This document shows, piece by piece, positions 1 through 8,461 of a DNA stretch of 42,030 nucleotides. Position numbers and translations under genes: made by a program. This DNA is from Calditrichia bacterium. GTDB lineage: Bacteria > Calditrichota > Calditrichia > Calditrichales > Calditrichaceae. Each line of letters opens with the position of its first letter. The stretch's first letter is position 1. Under the pieces are notes generated by a model. That model searched no databases. It had not been told where the DNA came from and saw only the letters and a program-made list of their open reading frames with translations. The stretch is taken from the NCBI GenBank assembly GCA_026983775.1, contig JALSTK010000133.1:1-42030 (forward strand), in the 5' to 3' direction.

Positions 1-465
1 GCAGACAGCAACTTTGTGGAAGTGGCCGGTGCGGCGGGTGATAGCGCCATCGACTGGAGCCATATTACCAAGGTGAATTTTATCTTTCACAACAACGGTG
101 ATTTCAATACCGTTCTTGCGCAGGTGGATAACTTTCAATTATTACCGAATGTAACCGGCCTGGAAGAAGCGGAACCATTAAAAGCAGATGGTTTTAAACT
201 ATCTCAAAACTATCCCAACCCGTTTAATCCGACGACAAATATCGAATTTAATCTGCCTCATAAGGGTACTGTGTTATTGGAAATATATGATATAAACGGG
301 AAGAGGATTAAAACGCTGGTTAACGGAAGTTTGAATGCGGGTCACTACACATACTCCTGGGATGGAACCGATAGACTACACGGAAAGGTTGCTTCCGGTT
401 TGTATTTTTACCGCCTGAAGACGAAAAAGCAAAGCCGGGTCAAACGGATGATTTTGCTGAAGTAA
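1..465 (+). CDS. C-terminal part of a secreted protein with a type IX-like sorting domain (5' end outside window)
   Basis: The reading frame is open to the left edge, so the gene starts upstream of the window; the GTG at 16 is only an internal codon. The first ~50 residues (ITKVNFIFHNN...VDNFQLL) resemble the last strands of a jelly-roll carbohydrate-binding module, which is inference. After a short linker comes a C-terminal sorting domain of about 80 residues. It begins LSQNYPNPFNPTTNIEF, continues through an IYDINGKRI strand and ends GLYFYRLKTKKQSRVKRMILLK. In the FCB group this domain directs export through the type IX secretion system and is removed at the cell surface. The next two genes encode proteins with the same domain, so this is the first visible member of a cluster of exported, probably polysaccharide-acting proteins. 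The catalytic part, if any, is not visible. Confidence 0.85.
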   Translation, partial: ADSNFVEVAGAAGDSAIDWSHITKVNFIFHNNGDFNTVLAQVDNFQLLPNVTGLEEAEPLKADGFKLSQNYPNPFNPTTNIEFNLPHKGTVLLEIYDINGKRIKTLVNGSLNAGHYTYSWDGTDRLHGKVASGLYFYRLKTKKQSRVKRMILLK

Positions 466-532
466 CGAGCGAAAATTAAGAAGGCAAGTCAAACGCTTTG
501 GCTTGAATGGCCGCAATATTTCACAACCCATA

Positions 533-569
533 CCCATCCCTTTCGCTCCGAACAAAAGAAAGGGATGGG
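533..569. other. Strong intergenic hairpin, 12-bp stem
   Basis: Arms cccatccctttc (533-544) and gaaagggatggg (558-569) are perfect inverted complements around a 13-nt loop. The hairpin lies between two sorting-domain genes and ends 37 bases before the ATG at 607. No T-run follows on the plus strand, so a classical intrinsic terminator is unlikely. It could protect or process mRNA between the genes, or be a leaky terminator; which one cannot be decided from sequence. Confidence 0.6.
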
Positions 570-606
570 ACAATGGGCCGGTATAATAAATTTGGAGAGG
601 AACAGA

Positions 607-3600
607 ATGAATCTTAGAACGAACGGTAATAGTTTGGCCGCTGGTATATTTTTTTATTTTTGGGCGGTTGGCTTTTCCATAGCGCAGTCGGTTTCAGTAT
701 CACCTCAAAGCGTCACCTTAGGCACTTACAATTCGGCGGATTTTTTGGTAAGTTCACCGGTAACGGTCCATTTCAATGCCGGTAGCTGGGTCTCCCATTA
801 CACATTGCGCGTTTTTACCGAGAATAGCGACGGTCAACCCGGCCTGGTCGGCCAAAGTGATTCTACTTTTAAATTGCCGTTTAAAGTATGGACGGCAAAT
901 TATGGCCCGACTACAACCGTTCCTTATCCGGATAATTGTCCCAACTGGACAGACTACTGGCTTTGGGTGCCGGATAAATCGGAAATGGTTTCAGATAATC
1001 GATACACCTGGCGAAGATTATCCTGGGTCGGCCCTGGGGAAGATAAAAGCGTCGGGTCGCCGTTTGACGTGTACTTTGCATTTGATTTGGTTCGTAACGG
1101 ATATTCTCAACAGACCTATAAAACGAAGATATATTTCGAATTAATCGATAAATTTGATGATGATACGGGCGCTTTAAGCGTTATAGATACGCTTGTTCTT
1201 GATCTGACTCTAAATTTTCATTTTGATGGTAGCGTATCCCTGGATGTGGGGTCTTTGCAAACGCAAACCGCAATGCTCACGACCGATACCCGTCTGTTGG
1301 TAAGCGGTACACTTTATGCTTCAATTGAGGCTTCCGGTTTGCGCTCCTACAATTCGGCCAATGATTACAATGCGGTTTCCATCCGCACTTATACAAAAAA
1401 TAATCCCCAAAATAGCCAGATAGTGCAAATGGGGCTTCCGGGACAGACCAACCCGGATCAGGCGGTTCATCTTAAAGTATGGACACCGAATTACGGCACA
1501 GGTGTGGATAATGACGCAGACGGTATTCCCGATATAGATAACGATCTTAACTGGAAATCGGATTCCGCTTCGGTATGGCTCTATGTTTTCGACGCTAATC
1601 AAACCATTCGTGAACAAGCCCCATTCGACTATCCGCTATTTGATCAAACCGACCTGATAAAATTCACTCAGCTTCACCCTGATCCCGATCAACAGGTTCC
1701 GCCCGGGTTTCGCTATGTCAATCCAAGTCCCTATTCGAGTTCCTGCGAGGATGGAAGAATTCCCATTAAGTTTTGTCTTACGCTCGATGGGAAAACAGCA
1801 CCGCAAACATACAAAACAGAGATTTATGTTGAACTTGCCGTATCGGGCAACTACGGGCAAACCTTTACTTCCATTACCGATTCGCTGGAATTGACTGTAC
1901 ATGTACAAGCTGCCCAGCCTATTATTACCTTAACTGCAGATCAAACGACCCTTCAATTTTCCGGTCTGCAAACTTTCAGCCATCGGAAATTGGCGGATGG
2001 ATATGTAACACTTTCTTTAGATGCTCTGGGACTTTATCAATATGACGCCCTTGCTTTACGTATGCTTACCAGGAACGGTCCGGATGCGCAAGGTCACGTT
2101 CGGCTGGGTATGTTGGGAAACGATAGGCCGGATTGGTCGGTAAACTTGCGTGCCTGGTCTAAAGGAATCGATGATAATGATGACAACGTCCCCGATATAA
2201 ATAACGATACAAATTGGAAAGGCGGCGATAGCATCGTCTGGGCTTATATCCTTGATGAAGCGGAACCGGCTAGGGAAGATTGGAGCTATATAACAGACCC
2301 TCAGGATCCTTTTTATGACGGGCAAAACGCCTGGGGCAGGCCCCTTTTCGACTTTGTAGAACTATATCGCTGGAGCGATTATAACGATCGAACGGATGCA
2401 AACGGTGATTATGTATATCATCTTCCCCAGCATATACGAATGATAGACCGCACTCAGAGCGGAGGCCTGGATCGAAGAGTAAAAATATATTTTGCGGCTG
2501 ATTTTACAGACGCCTTCCCACAGGATTATAATACGATTGTAAATTTCGAAGCGGCCTTTTCAGCCGATGGGGGCTATACCATTGCGCGTAAAGAAACGTT
2601 GCAAGTGAATATCAGCGCTTCTATTCCCGGCAATAGTAAAAATGCTCTGTACTGGATGCAGCAGCGGGTTGATATGAACCCGGTTATTAACGGAAGTAAC
2701 GGAAAAGTGGAAAAGCTTGCAGACAGCAAGCAGGAAGAAAACAATTTTAATGATGCCGGGTATATCTATGATCAGGCCCTGGCTGTGATTGCTTTTACCC
2801 GAGCGGGTGATTATACCCGGGCCGCTCAAGTTTTAAATGCCTTAAATTATTTACAAAATAGTGACGGCAGTTTTTTCTTTAGTTATATGAGTGCGATCAA
2901 TGATTCCCTTATAAATGTATGGGCAACAACGGATACGGATAATAATAACTTGCCGGACGAACTGGAAAAACGGGTTAACTGGTGGCAGACACATAATCTC
3001 AGTAAAGACAAGCAACAGGTGAAGGAATGGATCTATGATGATTGGACTTCAACCGCCTGCCCGCAAACAGAGACCACCCTGCCGGATAAAATAAAATATA
3101 GAACGAATGATTTTCGCAAGTTTACCGGAACCAACGCCTGGTTGGCCTTAGCACTGATATATTATGAAAATGCTTCCGGCGACGAACAATTCCGTCCGGT
3201 GCTTGATAATTTGATTAACTATCTTAAGAGTCTGCAACAGGTTTCCTTAGCGACGGCCACAGACAGCCTGGATTATGGCGCTGTACGCGGCGGACGTAGT
3301 TTCTTTTGGTGGGCCGGTGATTCGCTCAACGGATATGACGGGCTGTCAAAAGACGGATTTGTAAACCTGCGCGCCTACTCCATGGAACATAATTTGGATA
3401 CCTATGCCGCTTTTCGGTATTATGCCGGTTTAACGGGCGATCAGGATGCGAAGGATCGCGCTGAAGAGATAAAAAATTTTGTATTCCGTGCTTTATGGGC
3501 TCCCGGCATCGATTTGACCCTTCATCCCGAAGCAAACGGGTATGTGGAAAATTGTTTTTTCGTAGGTTTCGATATGACCGATAACGGCTTACAGCAGAAT

Positions 3601-5124
3601 CCATATGGATTGATAGATGTGCATCATTTTTTGGACGCCCAAAGTTGGGCGGTACTCTCTTTTGGTCAGGATGTTTCCGTTACCGATAAAAACGGTAATG
3701 CAGGTACTTTAAAAATGGTTCTTGATTTTTTGGACGAAACGGACCATCGTACCTGGCTGGATTATAACAATAATCCGATTTCACCACGCCCTTTTCTTAA
3801 AGTGACTGATCAATCCATTTATCAGGGAACCTCTGCTGCAGCAAATGGCATTGACGGATACAAAGAGTCGGCGCGCGAACGTTATTATCAAACCGCCGAT
3901 AATCCGACCGGTGATTTTGTCTGGTCCGAAGGAAGTGAGGGTGTAGTCGGGGCGCGTTATCTCACAGGAGATACTTCGGTTGCACAGTATTATCATAATG
4001 AAACCAATAGTTACATGCTGCAAAACGGTGGAGTACCGTACAGCACCTTAGCCGTGCTTGATTCGGCCGCCTGGAAAGGAAAGGAACTATGGTTATTTGC
4101 TGATCTGGCTTCGATTGCCGGCACGGCCTGGTATTTCTTTAATCAACCGGATGCAAACGGCGATGTCTTTAATCCCTTTCAGCCGTTTGAACTGCCGCCG
4201 GAGCCGATATTTACGGAAGATTTTGAGAGTTATTCTTCGGGCGACTGGCCGGATACGAGCGACTGGACCGCTTTAAAAGCTTCCTTATGGTTCTGGGAAG
4301 CAGTAAACGACGCCGGATCAATGCAAATGGAAGGATTTAACGGCGGGGAACAATTACTGGAAATAAACGGTTACAACCCCGGTGATTTTACTTTAAGCTG
4401 TGCGATCCGTTTTCCATCGTCATCGGCACATCAAGCGGGTTTGTTTTTTAGAAAGCAGGATAGTAACAATTTCTATACGGCTTATTTGGAAGAGGGACAA
4501 AGTGCGACTTCTACCTGGGCGGTTGTGTTTGGTAAAATACAAAATGGAAGCTTTTCGAAATTGGACGGTGCTGGTATAGGCGAGACCATAGCAACCGGAA
4601 AAACCTACCGTTTAAAAGTAGATGCTTCAGGTAGTACAATAAAAATATATGTAGACAAGGGCAACGGATTTGATTTGATTATCCAGAAAACGGATAACAC
4701 CTTCTCCACCGGTACACTTGGATTACGCGGAAATGCCGCCGGACATACCCGTTGGGATAATATTATTTTGTATGATGTAGCGGGTGTTGATTTGAATAAA
4801 AGAAGGGCTGCGCAGGGAAACGATACAAAAAAGAATCATTTACCCACAAACTATGCACTTTTGCCGAATTTTCCTAATCCGTTCAATATGCAAACCAATA
4901 TACGTTTCACAATACCGGAAACGCAGAAACTGCATCTACAAATATACGATTCGTGCGGCCGGCTGGTTACCACCTTGATGAACAAAACGCTTCAGGCAGG
5001 AAGATACACGAAAAGTTGGGATGGACTTAATAATAACCATGCACAGGTATCCAGCGGAATGTATTTCATTCGCATGAGAGCGGGGAATTTTGTGGCATAT
5101 CGAAAAGCCCTGTTATTAAAATAA
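607..5124 (+). CDS. Large secreted protein: three N-terminal repeats, alpha-helical toroid-like region, LamG-like domain, sorting domain
   Basis: The frame opens at 565, but the ATG at 607 is preceded by GGAGAGG at 595-601 region spacing and starts a normal signal peptide ending ..FSIAQ, giving 1505 residues. Three related repeats follow (about residues 28-205, 206-437 and 437-675). They share phrases such as LRVFTEN/IRTYTKN/LRMLTRN and a following KVWT/RAW strand. Repeats two and three carry Asp-rich loops (DNDADGIPDIDND, DDNDDNVPDINND) that look like calcium sites. About residues 676-1190 (YDQALAVIAFTRAGDY, LQNSDGSF) resemble an alpha/alpha-toroid six-hairpin glycosidase or lyase fold, but I could not identify a family or catalytic residues. 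A concanavalin-like region (FTEDFESYSSGDW...RWDNIILYD) comes next, then a type IX sorting domain (LLPNFPNPFNMQTNIRF...ALLLK). It is probably a cell-surface polysaccharide-acting protein. Only 8 bases separate it from the GH16 gene, so the two are very likely co-transcribed. Confidence 0.85.
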   Translation: MNLRTNGNSLAAGIFFYFWAVGFSIAQSVSVSPQSVTLGTYNSADFLVSSPVTVHFNAGSWVSHYTLRVFTENSDGQPGLVGQSDSTFKLPFKVWTANYGPTTTVPYPDNCPNWTDYWLWVPDKSEMVSDNRYTWRRLSWVGPGEDKSVGSPFDVYFAFDLVRNGYSQQTYKTKIYFELIDKFDDDTGALSVIDTLVLDLTLNFHFDGSVSLDVGSLQTQTAMLTTDTRLLVSGTLYASIEASGLRSYNSANDYNAVSIRTYTKNNPQNSQIVQMGLPGQTNPDQAVHLKVWTPNYGTGVDNDADGIPDIDNDLNWKSDSASVWLYVFDANQTIREQAPFDYPLFDQTDLIKFTQLHPDPDQQVPPGFRYVNPSPYSSSCEDGRIPIKFCLTLDGKTAPQTYKTEIYVELAVSGNYGQTFTSITDSLELTVHVQAAQPIITLTADQTTLQFSGLQTFSHRKLADGYVTLSLDALGLYQYDALALRMLTRNGPDAQGHVRLGMLGNDRPDWSVNLRAWSKGIDDNDDNVPDINNDTNWKGGDSIVWAYILDEAEPAREDWSYITDPQDPFYDGQNAWGRPLFDFVELYRWSDYNDRTDANGDYVYHLPQHIRMIDRTQSGGLDRRVKIYFAADFTDAFPQDYNTIVNFEAAFSADGGYTIARKETLQVNISASIPGNSKNALYWMQQRVDMNPVINGSNGKVEKLADSKQEENNFNDAGYIYDQALAVIAFTRAGDYTRAAQVLNALNYLQNSDGSFFFSYMSAINDSLINVWATTDTDNNNLPDELEKRVNWWQTHNLSKDKQQVKEWIYDDWTSTACPQTETTLPDKIKYRTNDFRKFTGTNAWLALALIYYENASGDEQFRPVLDNLINYLKSLQQVSLATATDSLDYGAVRGGRSFFWWAGDSLNGYDGLSKDGFVNLRAYSMEHNLDTYAAFRYYAGLTGDQDAKDRAEEIKNFVFRALWAPGIDLTLHPEANGYVENCFFVGFDMTDNGLQQNPYGLIDVHHFLDAQSWAVLSFGQDVSVTDKNGNAGTLKMVLDFLDETDHRTWLDYNNNPISPRPFLKVTDQSIYQGTSAAANGIDGYKESARERYYQTADNPTGDFVWSEGSEGVVGARYLTGDTSVAQYYHNETNSYMLQNGGVPYSTLAVLDSAAWKGKELWLFADLASIAGTAWYFFNQPDANGDVFNPFQPFELPPEPIFTEDFESYSSGDWPDTSDWTALKASLWFWEAVNDAGSMQMEGFNGGEQLLEINGYNPGDFTLSCAIRFPSSSAHQAGLFFRKQDSNNFYTAYLEEGQSATSTWAVVFGKIQNGSFSKLDGAGIGETIATGKTYRLKVDASGSTIKIYVDKGNGFDLIIQKTDNTFSTGTLGLRGNAAGHTRWDNIILYDVAGVDLNKRRAAQGNDTKKNHLPTNYALLPNFPNPFNMQTNIRFTIPETQKLHLQIYDSCGRLVTTLMNKTLQAGRYTKSWDGLNNNHAQVSSGMYFIRMRAGNFVAYRKALLLK

Positions 5125-5132
5125 GGAATAGT

Positions 5133-6218
5133 ATGAAACGTATTTGTTGGTTTTATCTTTTAGTAGCAGTCTTTGTTTACGGACAAAATAAATATCCCGG
5201 CTCAGGCGAAGTACAGGATTATACCGCATCGCGAAGTATTGATTTTGCCGGTTATCATTGGCTGGTGAAAGGCAGCATGTCACCGGTGGGGCCGGGACCC
5301 AACTATTTTTCGGACGGTAGCGAAAACGTTTGGGTGGATAGCCTGGATAATTTGCACTTGCGTATTACCGTACGTGACCACAAATGGTATTGTGCCGAAG
5401 TTATCCTTCAGGAATCGTTGGGTTACGGTACTTATGTGTTTAATACAACCAGCCGTATAGGAGCGATTAACGAAAACATCGTTCTCGGTTTGTTTACCTG
5501 GGATACATCCGCGCCAAACGAAGACTATAGGGAAATCGACATCGAATTTGCCCGCTGGGGTGATGCCCATAAGGCAACCAACGCCCAGTACGTTGTCCAA
5601 CCATATTTTGTGTCCGGTAATTTGCAAAGATGGTATATGCCCGTTGAACAGGATTCATCCACCCATATAATCGACTGGCACGAAACGGCGATTGATTTCA
5701 AATCCTTAAACGGTATTCAGAAAGCACAACCGTTCGATTCCCTGATATTTGAATGGAACTATTTCGGTCAGCATTTTACCCAACCCGGTAACGAGAATAT
5801 CCGTATCAATTTATGGCTGCAGTCCGGGTTGGCCCCGTCGGATTCCCAGGAACAGGAGATAGTTATTTCCGGTTTTACCTATATTCCGGAAAACCCCGAT
5901 GCATTGGATCAAACTCCTCCTCATCAGCCTCGTCAATTCACACTACGGCAAAACTATCCCAATCCGTTTGGCGAAAGCCACCTCTATCGGGGCAATTCCG
6001 CAACGGTTATTGAGTACGATCTGTATTCCGCCGGAAAGGTTACTTTAAACGTGTATAATTTGACAGGCAAGAAAGTGGCAACGTTAGTGGACGGCTTCAG
6101 GCAAAGCGGCCTACATAAGGTAATTTTCGATGCGGAAAAACTCGTTTCGGGAATCTATTTTTACACGCTGAAAAAAGACGGCTTTGTACACACTAAAAAG
6201 ATGATACTAGTTAGGTGA
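5133..6218 (+). CDS. Secreted GH16-type glycoside hydrolase with sorting domain
   Basis: The 361-residue protein starts with a signal peptide (MKRICWFYLLVAVFVYGQ). Residues ~30-255 look like a GH16 beta-jelly roll. The signature EIDIEF supplies nucleophile E134, helper D136 and acid/base E138, matching the ExDxxE active site of endo-beta-glucanases and related GH16 enzymes. Substrate (laminarin, lichenan, agarose or other) cannot be read from the sequence. The C-terminal ~85 residues are a type IX sorting domain starting LRQNYPNPFGES and ending KKMILVR. Unusually, there is an inserted LYRGNSA segment after the NPF motif. AAGGAAT precedes the ATG at good spacing, and the gene follows the repeat protein by 8 bases. 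The next gene, an ABC ATPase, starts 24 bases on. Together they suggest extracellular polysaccharide cleavage linked to sugar uptake. Confidence 0.85.
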   Translation: MKRICWFYLLVAVFVYGQNKYPGSGEVQDYTASRSIDFAGYHWLVKGSMSPVGPGPNYFSDGSENVWVDSLDNLHLRITVRDHKWYCAEVILQESLGYGTYVFNTTSRIGAINENIVLGLFTWDTSAPNEDYREIDIEFARWGDAHKATNAQYVVQPYFVSGNLQRWYMPVEQDSSTHIIDWHETAIDFKSLNGIQKAQPFDSLIFEWNYFGQHFTQPGNENIRINLWLQSGLAPSDSQEQEIVISGFTYIPENPDALDQTPPHQPRQFTLRQNYPNPFGESHLYRGNSATVIEYDLYSAGKVTLNVYNLTGKKVATLVDGFRQSGLHKVIFDAEKLVSGIYFYTLKKDGFVHTKKMILVR

Positions 6219-6242
6219 ACAGAGAGCAGGGAACAGAAAACA

Positions 6243-7331
6243 ATGTCGATAGTGAAGCTGGTTAGGGTATCGAAGATATATGGAAAAGATAGTAAGGCGG
6301 TACATGATATTAGTCTTGAAGTAAGGGATAAAGAATTCCTGGTTCTTGTTGGCCCCAGCGGCTGTGGGAAATCCACTATTTTAAGAATGATTGCCGGATT
6401 AGAGGATATCACGGATGGAACGTTGTACATCGATAATAAAAAGATGAATAATATCCTACCGAAAGAACGCAATATTGCAATGGTTTTTCAAAATTATGCT
6501 CTATATCCTCATATGACTGTATTTGAAAACATGGCCTTCGGGTTAAAATTGAGAAAGATACCCAAAAATAAAATCCGCGAGCAGGTATATAACGCTGCGG
6601 ATATTCTGGGGCTCACTTCTTACTTACATCGTAAACCTTCAAAACTGTCCGGCGGACAAAGACAACGGGTGGCTTTGGGCCGGGCCATTGTTCGCAATCC
6701 CTCCGTCTTTTTATTTGATGAGCCGCTTTCCAATCTCGATGCTAAACTCAGAATGCAGATGAGAAGGGAAATATCCAAACTGCATGTCCGTTTGCAGGCC
6801 ACTATGATCTATGTAACCCACGACCAAACGGAAGCCATGACTATGGGTAACCGGATCGCCGTTCTGAAGAACGGTGTTCTACAACAGCTCGACGAACCGG
6901 TTCGTTTATACAACAATCCGGCCAATAAATTCGTGGCGGGATTTATCGGAAGCCCGGCGATGAATTTTATAAAAGGTACAATATTGCGGAAAAACAATGA
7001 ACTGTTTTTTGTATCTCCTTCCTTCCATATTTCAATCAATGCGCTGCATAATATCCGACTTTCTACTTATATTGGTAAATCGGTTATTTTAGGGGTACGA
7101 CCGGAATACATTAAGTTAAATACTCCGGATAATGAAGCTTCGGGTCAAACAGTAATCGATATGATCGAGCCCCTGGGTGCTGAGACATTTTTATATCTTC
7201 AGACATCGGAGGGACAGTTGATCTGCCGCGAACAAAACGATTTTTCCTATCTCAGCGGTCAAAAAGTATCCATCTCTTTTGAGACGGACCATTTGCATTT
7301 TTTTGACGCGTTTACGGAAAACTCTATTTGA
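6243..7331 (+). CDS. ABC transporter ATP-binding protein, MalK/UgpC type
   Basis: This 362-residue cytoplasmic ATPase has all nucleotide-binding motifs: Walker A GPSGCGKST (37-45), Q-loop in VFQNYALYPH (~83), signature LSGGQRQRVALGRA (from 135), Walker B VFLFDEPLSNLDA (155-167) and switch His in VTHDQTEAM (193). The C-terminal third (from ~235, SPAMNF and LGVRPE) is the TOBE/OB regulatory domain typical of carbohydrate-importer ATPases (MalK, UgpC, MsmK). No permease or solute-binding protein is encoded next to it. Either those lie elsewhere, or the ATPase energises several sugar importers, as MsmK does in other bacteria. Its place 24 bases after a GH16 gene supports use of oligosaccharides released outside the cell; that link is inference. 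The upstream ribosome site is weak (GCAGGGA, 14 bases from ATG). Confidence 0.9.
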   Translation: MSIVKLVRVSKIYGKDSKAVHDISLEVRDKEFLVLVGPSGCGKSTILRMIAGLEDITDGTLYIDNKKMNNILPKERNIAMVFQNYALYPHMTVFENMAFGLKLRKIPKNKIREQVYNAADILGLTSYLHRKPSKLSGGQRQRVALGRAIVRNPSVFLFDEPLSNLDAKLRMQMRREISKLHVRLQATMIYVTHDQTEAMTMGNRIAVLKNGVLQQLDEPVRLYNNPANKFVAGFIGSPAMNFIKGTILRKNNELFFVSPSFHISINALHNIRLSTYIGKSVILGVRPEYIKLNTPDNEASGQTVIDMIEPLGAETFLYLQTSEGQLICREQNDFSYLSGQKVSISFETDHLHFFDAFTENSI

Positions 7332-7510
7332 ATTGCCCTGAAATGAGTATATTTACTTACTAAAATGAAGGCCGATGTTTTCCTGTTCTACCGAAGGTAT
7401 GAAAAAAACATCACTGTTATGCCTATATTCAATCATATAGTATCCATGATTCGCTATCAGACCCTCTTTGACTGTTTTCCGATCTCCTCGGTTTACAAAA
7501 ACTTCTAATC

Positions 7511-8452
7511 TTAAACATTCTGTTCTATAGCCGTATACACATAATCCAACCAATCATCATGGATTACGGAACGACCGTGAATAGCATCGGAATACGCCTT
7601 CTGTAAGGTGGCACACACGGGTCCCATGGAACCGCTCCCGATTTTTCGCCGGTCTATTTCGCGTAAGGCAATTACTTCTGCAGCCGTTCCGGTTACGAAC
7701 ACCTCGTCTGCAATATATAGCTGATCGCGGGTCAAAATCTCTTCCGTTACCCGATACCCAAGGTCTTCGGCCAATGTGATGATGGACTGGCGGGTGATAC
7801 CTTCCAGGACGGAATTGCGGGGTGGGGTAAGAATAACATTATCGCGTACTACAAACAGGTTCTCCCCGGTACATTCGGAAACATTGCCGTTGGGATCAAG
7901 CATAATCGCTTCATCATAACCGGCACGCACGCTTTCGGTTTTGGCCAAAACGGAATTAACATAATTCCCGGCAATCTTGCCCTTGGTCATGGTAATGTTG
8001 GGATGATGTCTGGGGAAAGAGGAAATATTGGCCCGTACGCCACGGTTCAATGCTTCGTCACCGAGATAATTGGTCCATTTCCATACAGCTACACTTATTT
8101 CGACCGTCGTATTATCAACCGAAAGATTCCATCCTCCTTCCTTTATATAAATTAACGGCCGGATGTAGCACTCCTCCAATTCATTCATCTCAATTAATTT
8201 AAGTATCGCGTCATATACTTCCTCCTCGGTGTAGGGCAGTTGGGACAAACCTAAAATATCGGCACTGCGATACATACGCTTAATATGGTCTTTCAAACGG
8301 AACACGGCCGGCCCGTGTGCCGTAGCATACGAGCGGATGCCCTCAAAAATACCGGTTCCGTAATGTAAGGAACTGGTCATGAAATGGATTGTTGCCTTTT
8401 CATAGGGAACAAAGTTTCCTTCCAACCAGACATATTTGGATTCAAATGCCAT
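7511..8452 (-). CDS. ilvE: Branched-chain amino acid aminotransferase
   Basis: A 313-residue class IV (D-amino-acid-transaminase fold) PLP enzyme that makes the last step to valine, leucine and isoleucine from their 2-oxo acids with glutamate. The PLP lysine is K159 in MTKGKIAGNYVNS, the counterpart of K159 in E. coli IlvE. SECTGENLFVV and the early HYGTGIFEGIRSY stretch are family signatures. AGGAG lies ideally before the ATG. It is the last gene of the ten-enzyme operon, 9 bases after cimA. The 180 bases beyond it show no clear intrinsic terminator before the convergent ABC ATPase gene ends, so where the long transcript stops is unclear. Confidence 0.95.
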   Translation of the reverse strand: MAFESKYVWLEGNFVPYEKATIHFMTSSLHYGTGIFEGIRSYATAHGPAVFRLKDHIKRMYRSADILGLSQLPYTEEEVYDAILKLIEMNELEECYIRPLIYIKEGGWNLSVDNTTVEISVAVWKWTNYLGDEALNRGVRANISSFPRHHPNITMTKGKIAGNYVNSVLAKTESVRAGYDEAIMLDPNGNVSECTGENLFVVRDNVILTPPRNSVLEGITRQSIITLAEDLGYRVTEEILTRDQLYIADEVFVTGTAAEVIALREIDRRKIGSGSMGPVCATLQKAYSDAIHGRSVIHDDWLDYVYTAIEQNV

Positions 8453-8461
8453 GATGCACTC

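Noticed and set aside
7353-7553. 66-residue minus-strand frame downstream of and overlapping ilvE
   Set aside because: It overlaps the end of ilvE in another frame, has no ribosome site and no recognisable pattern.
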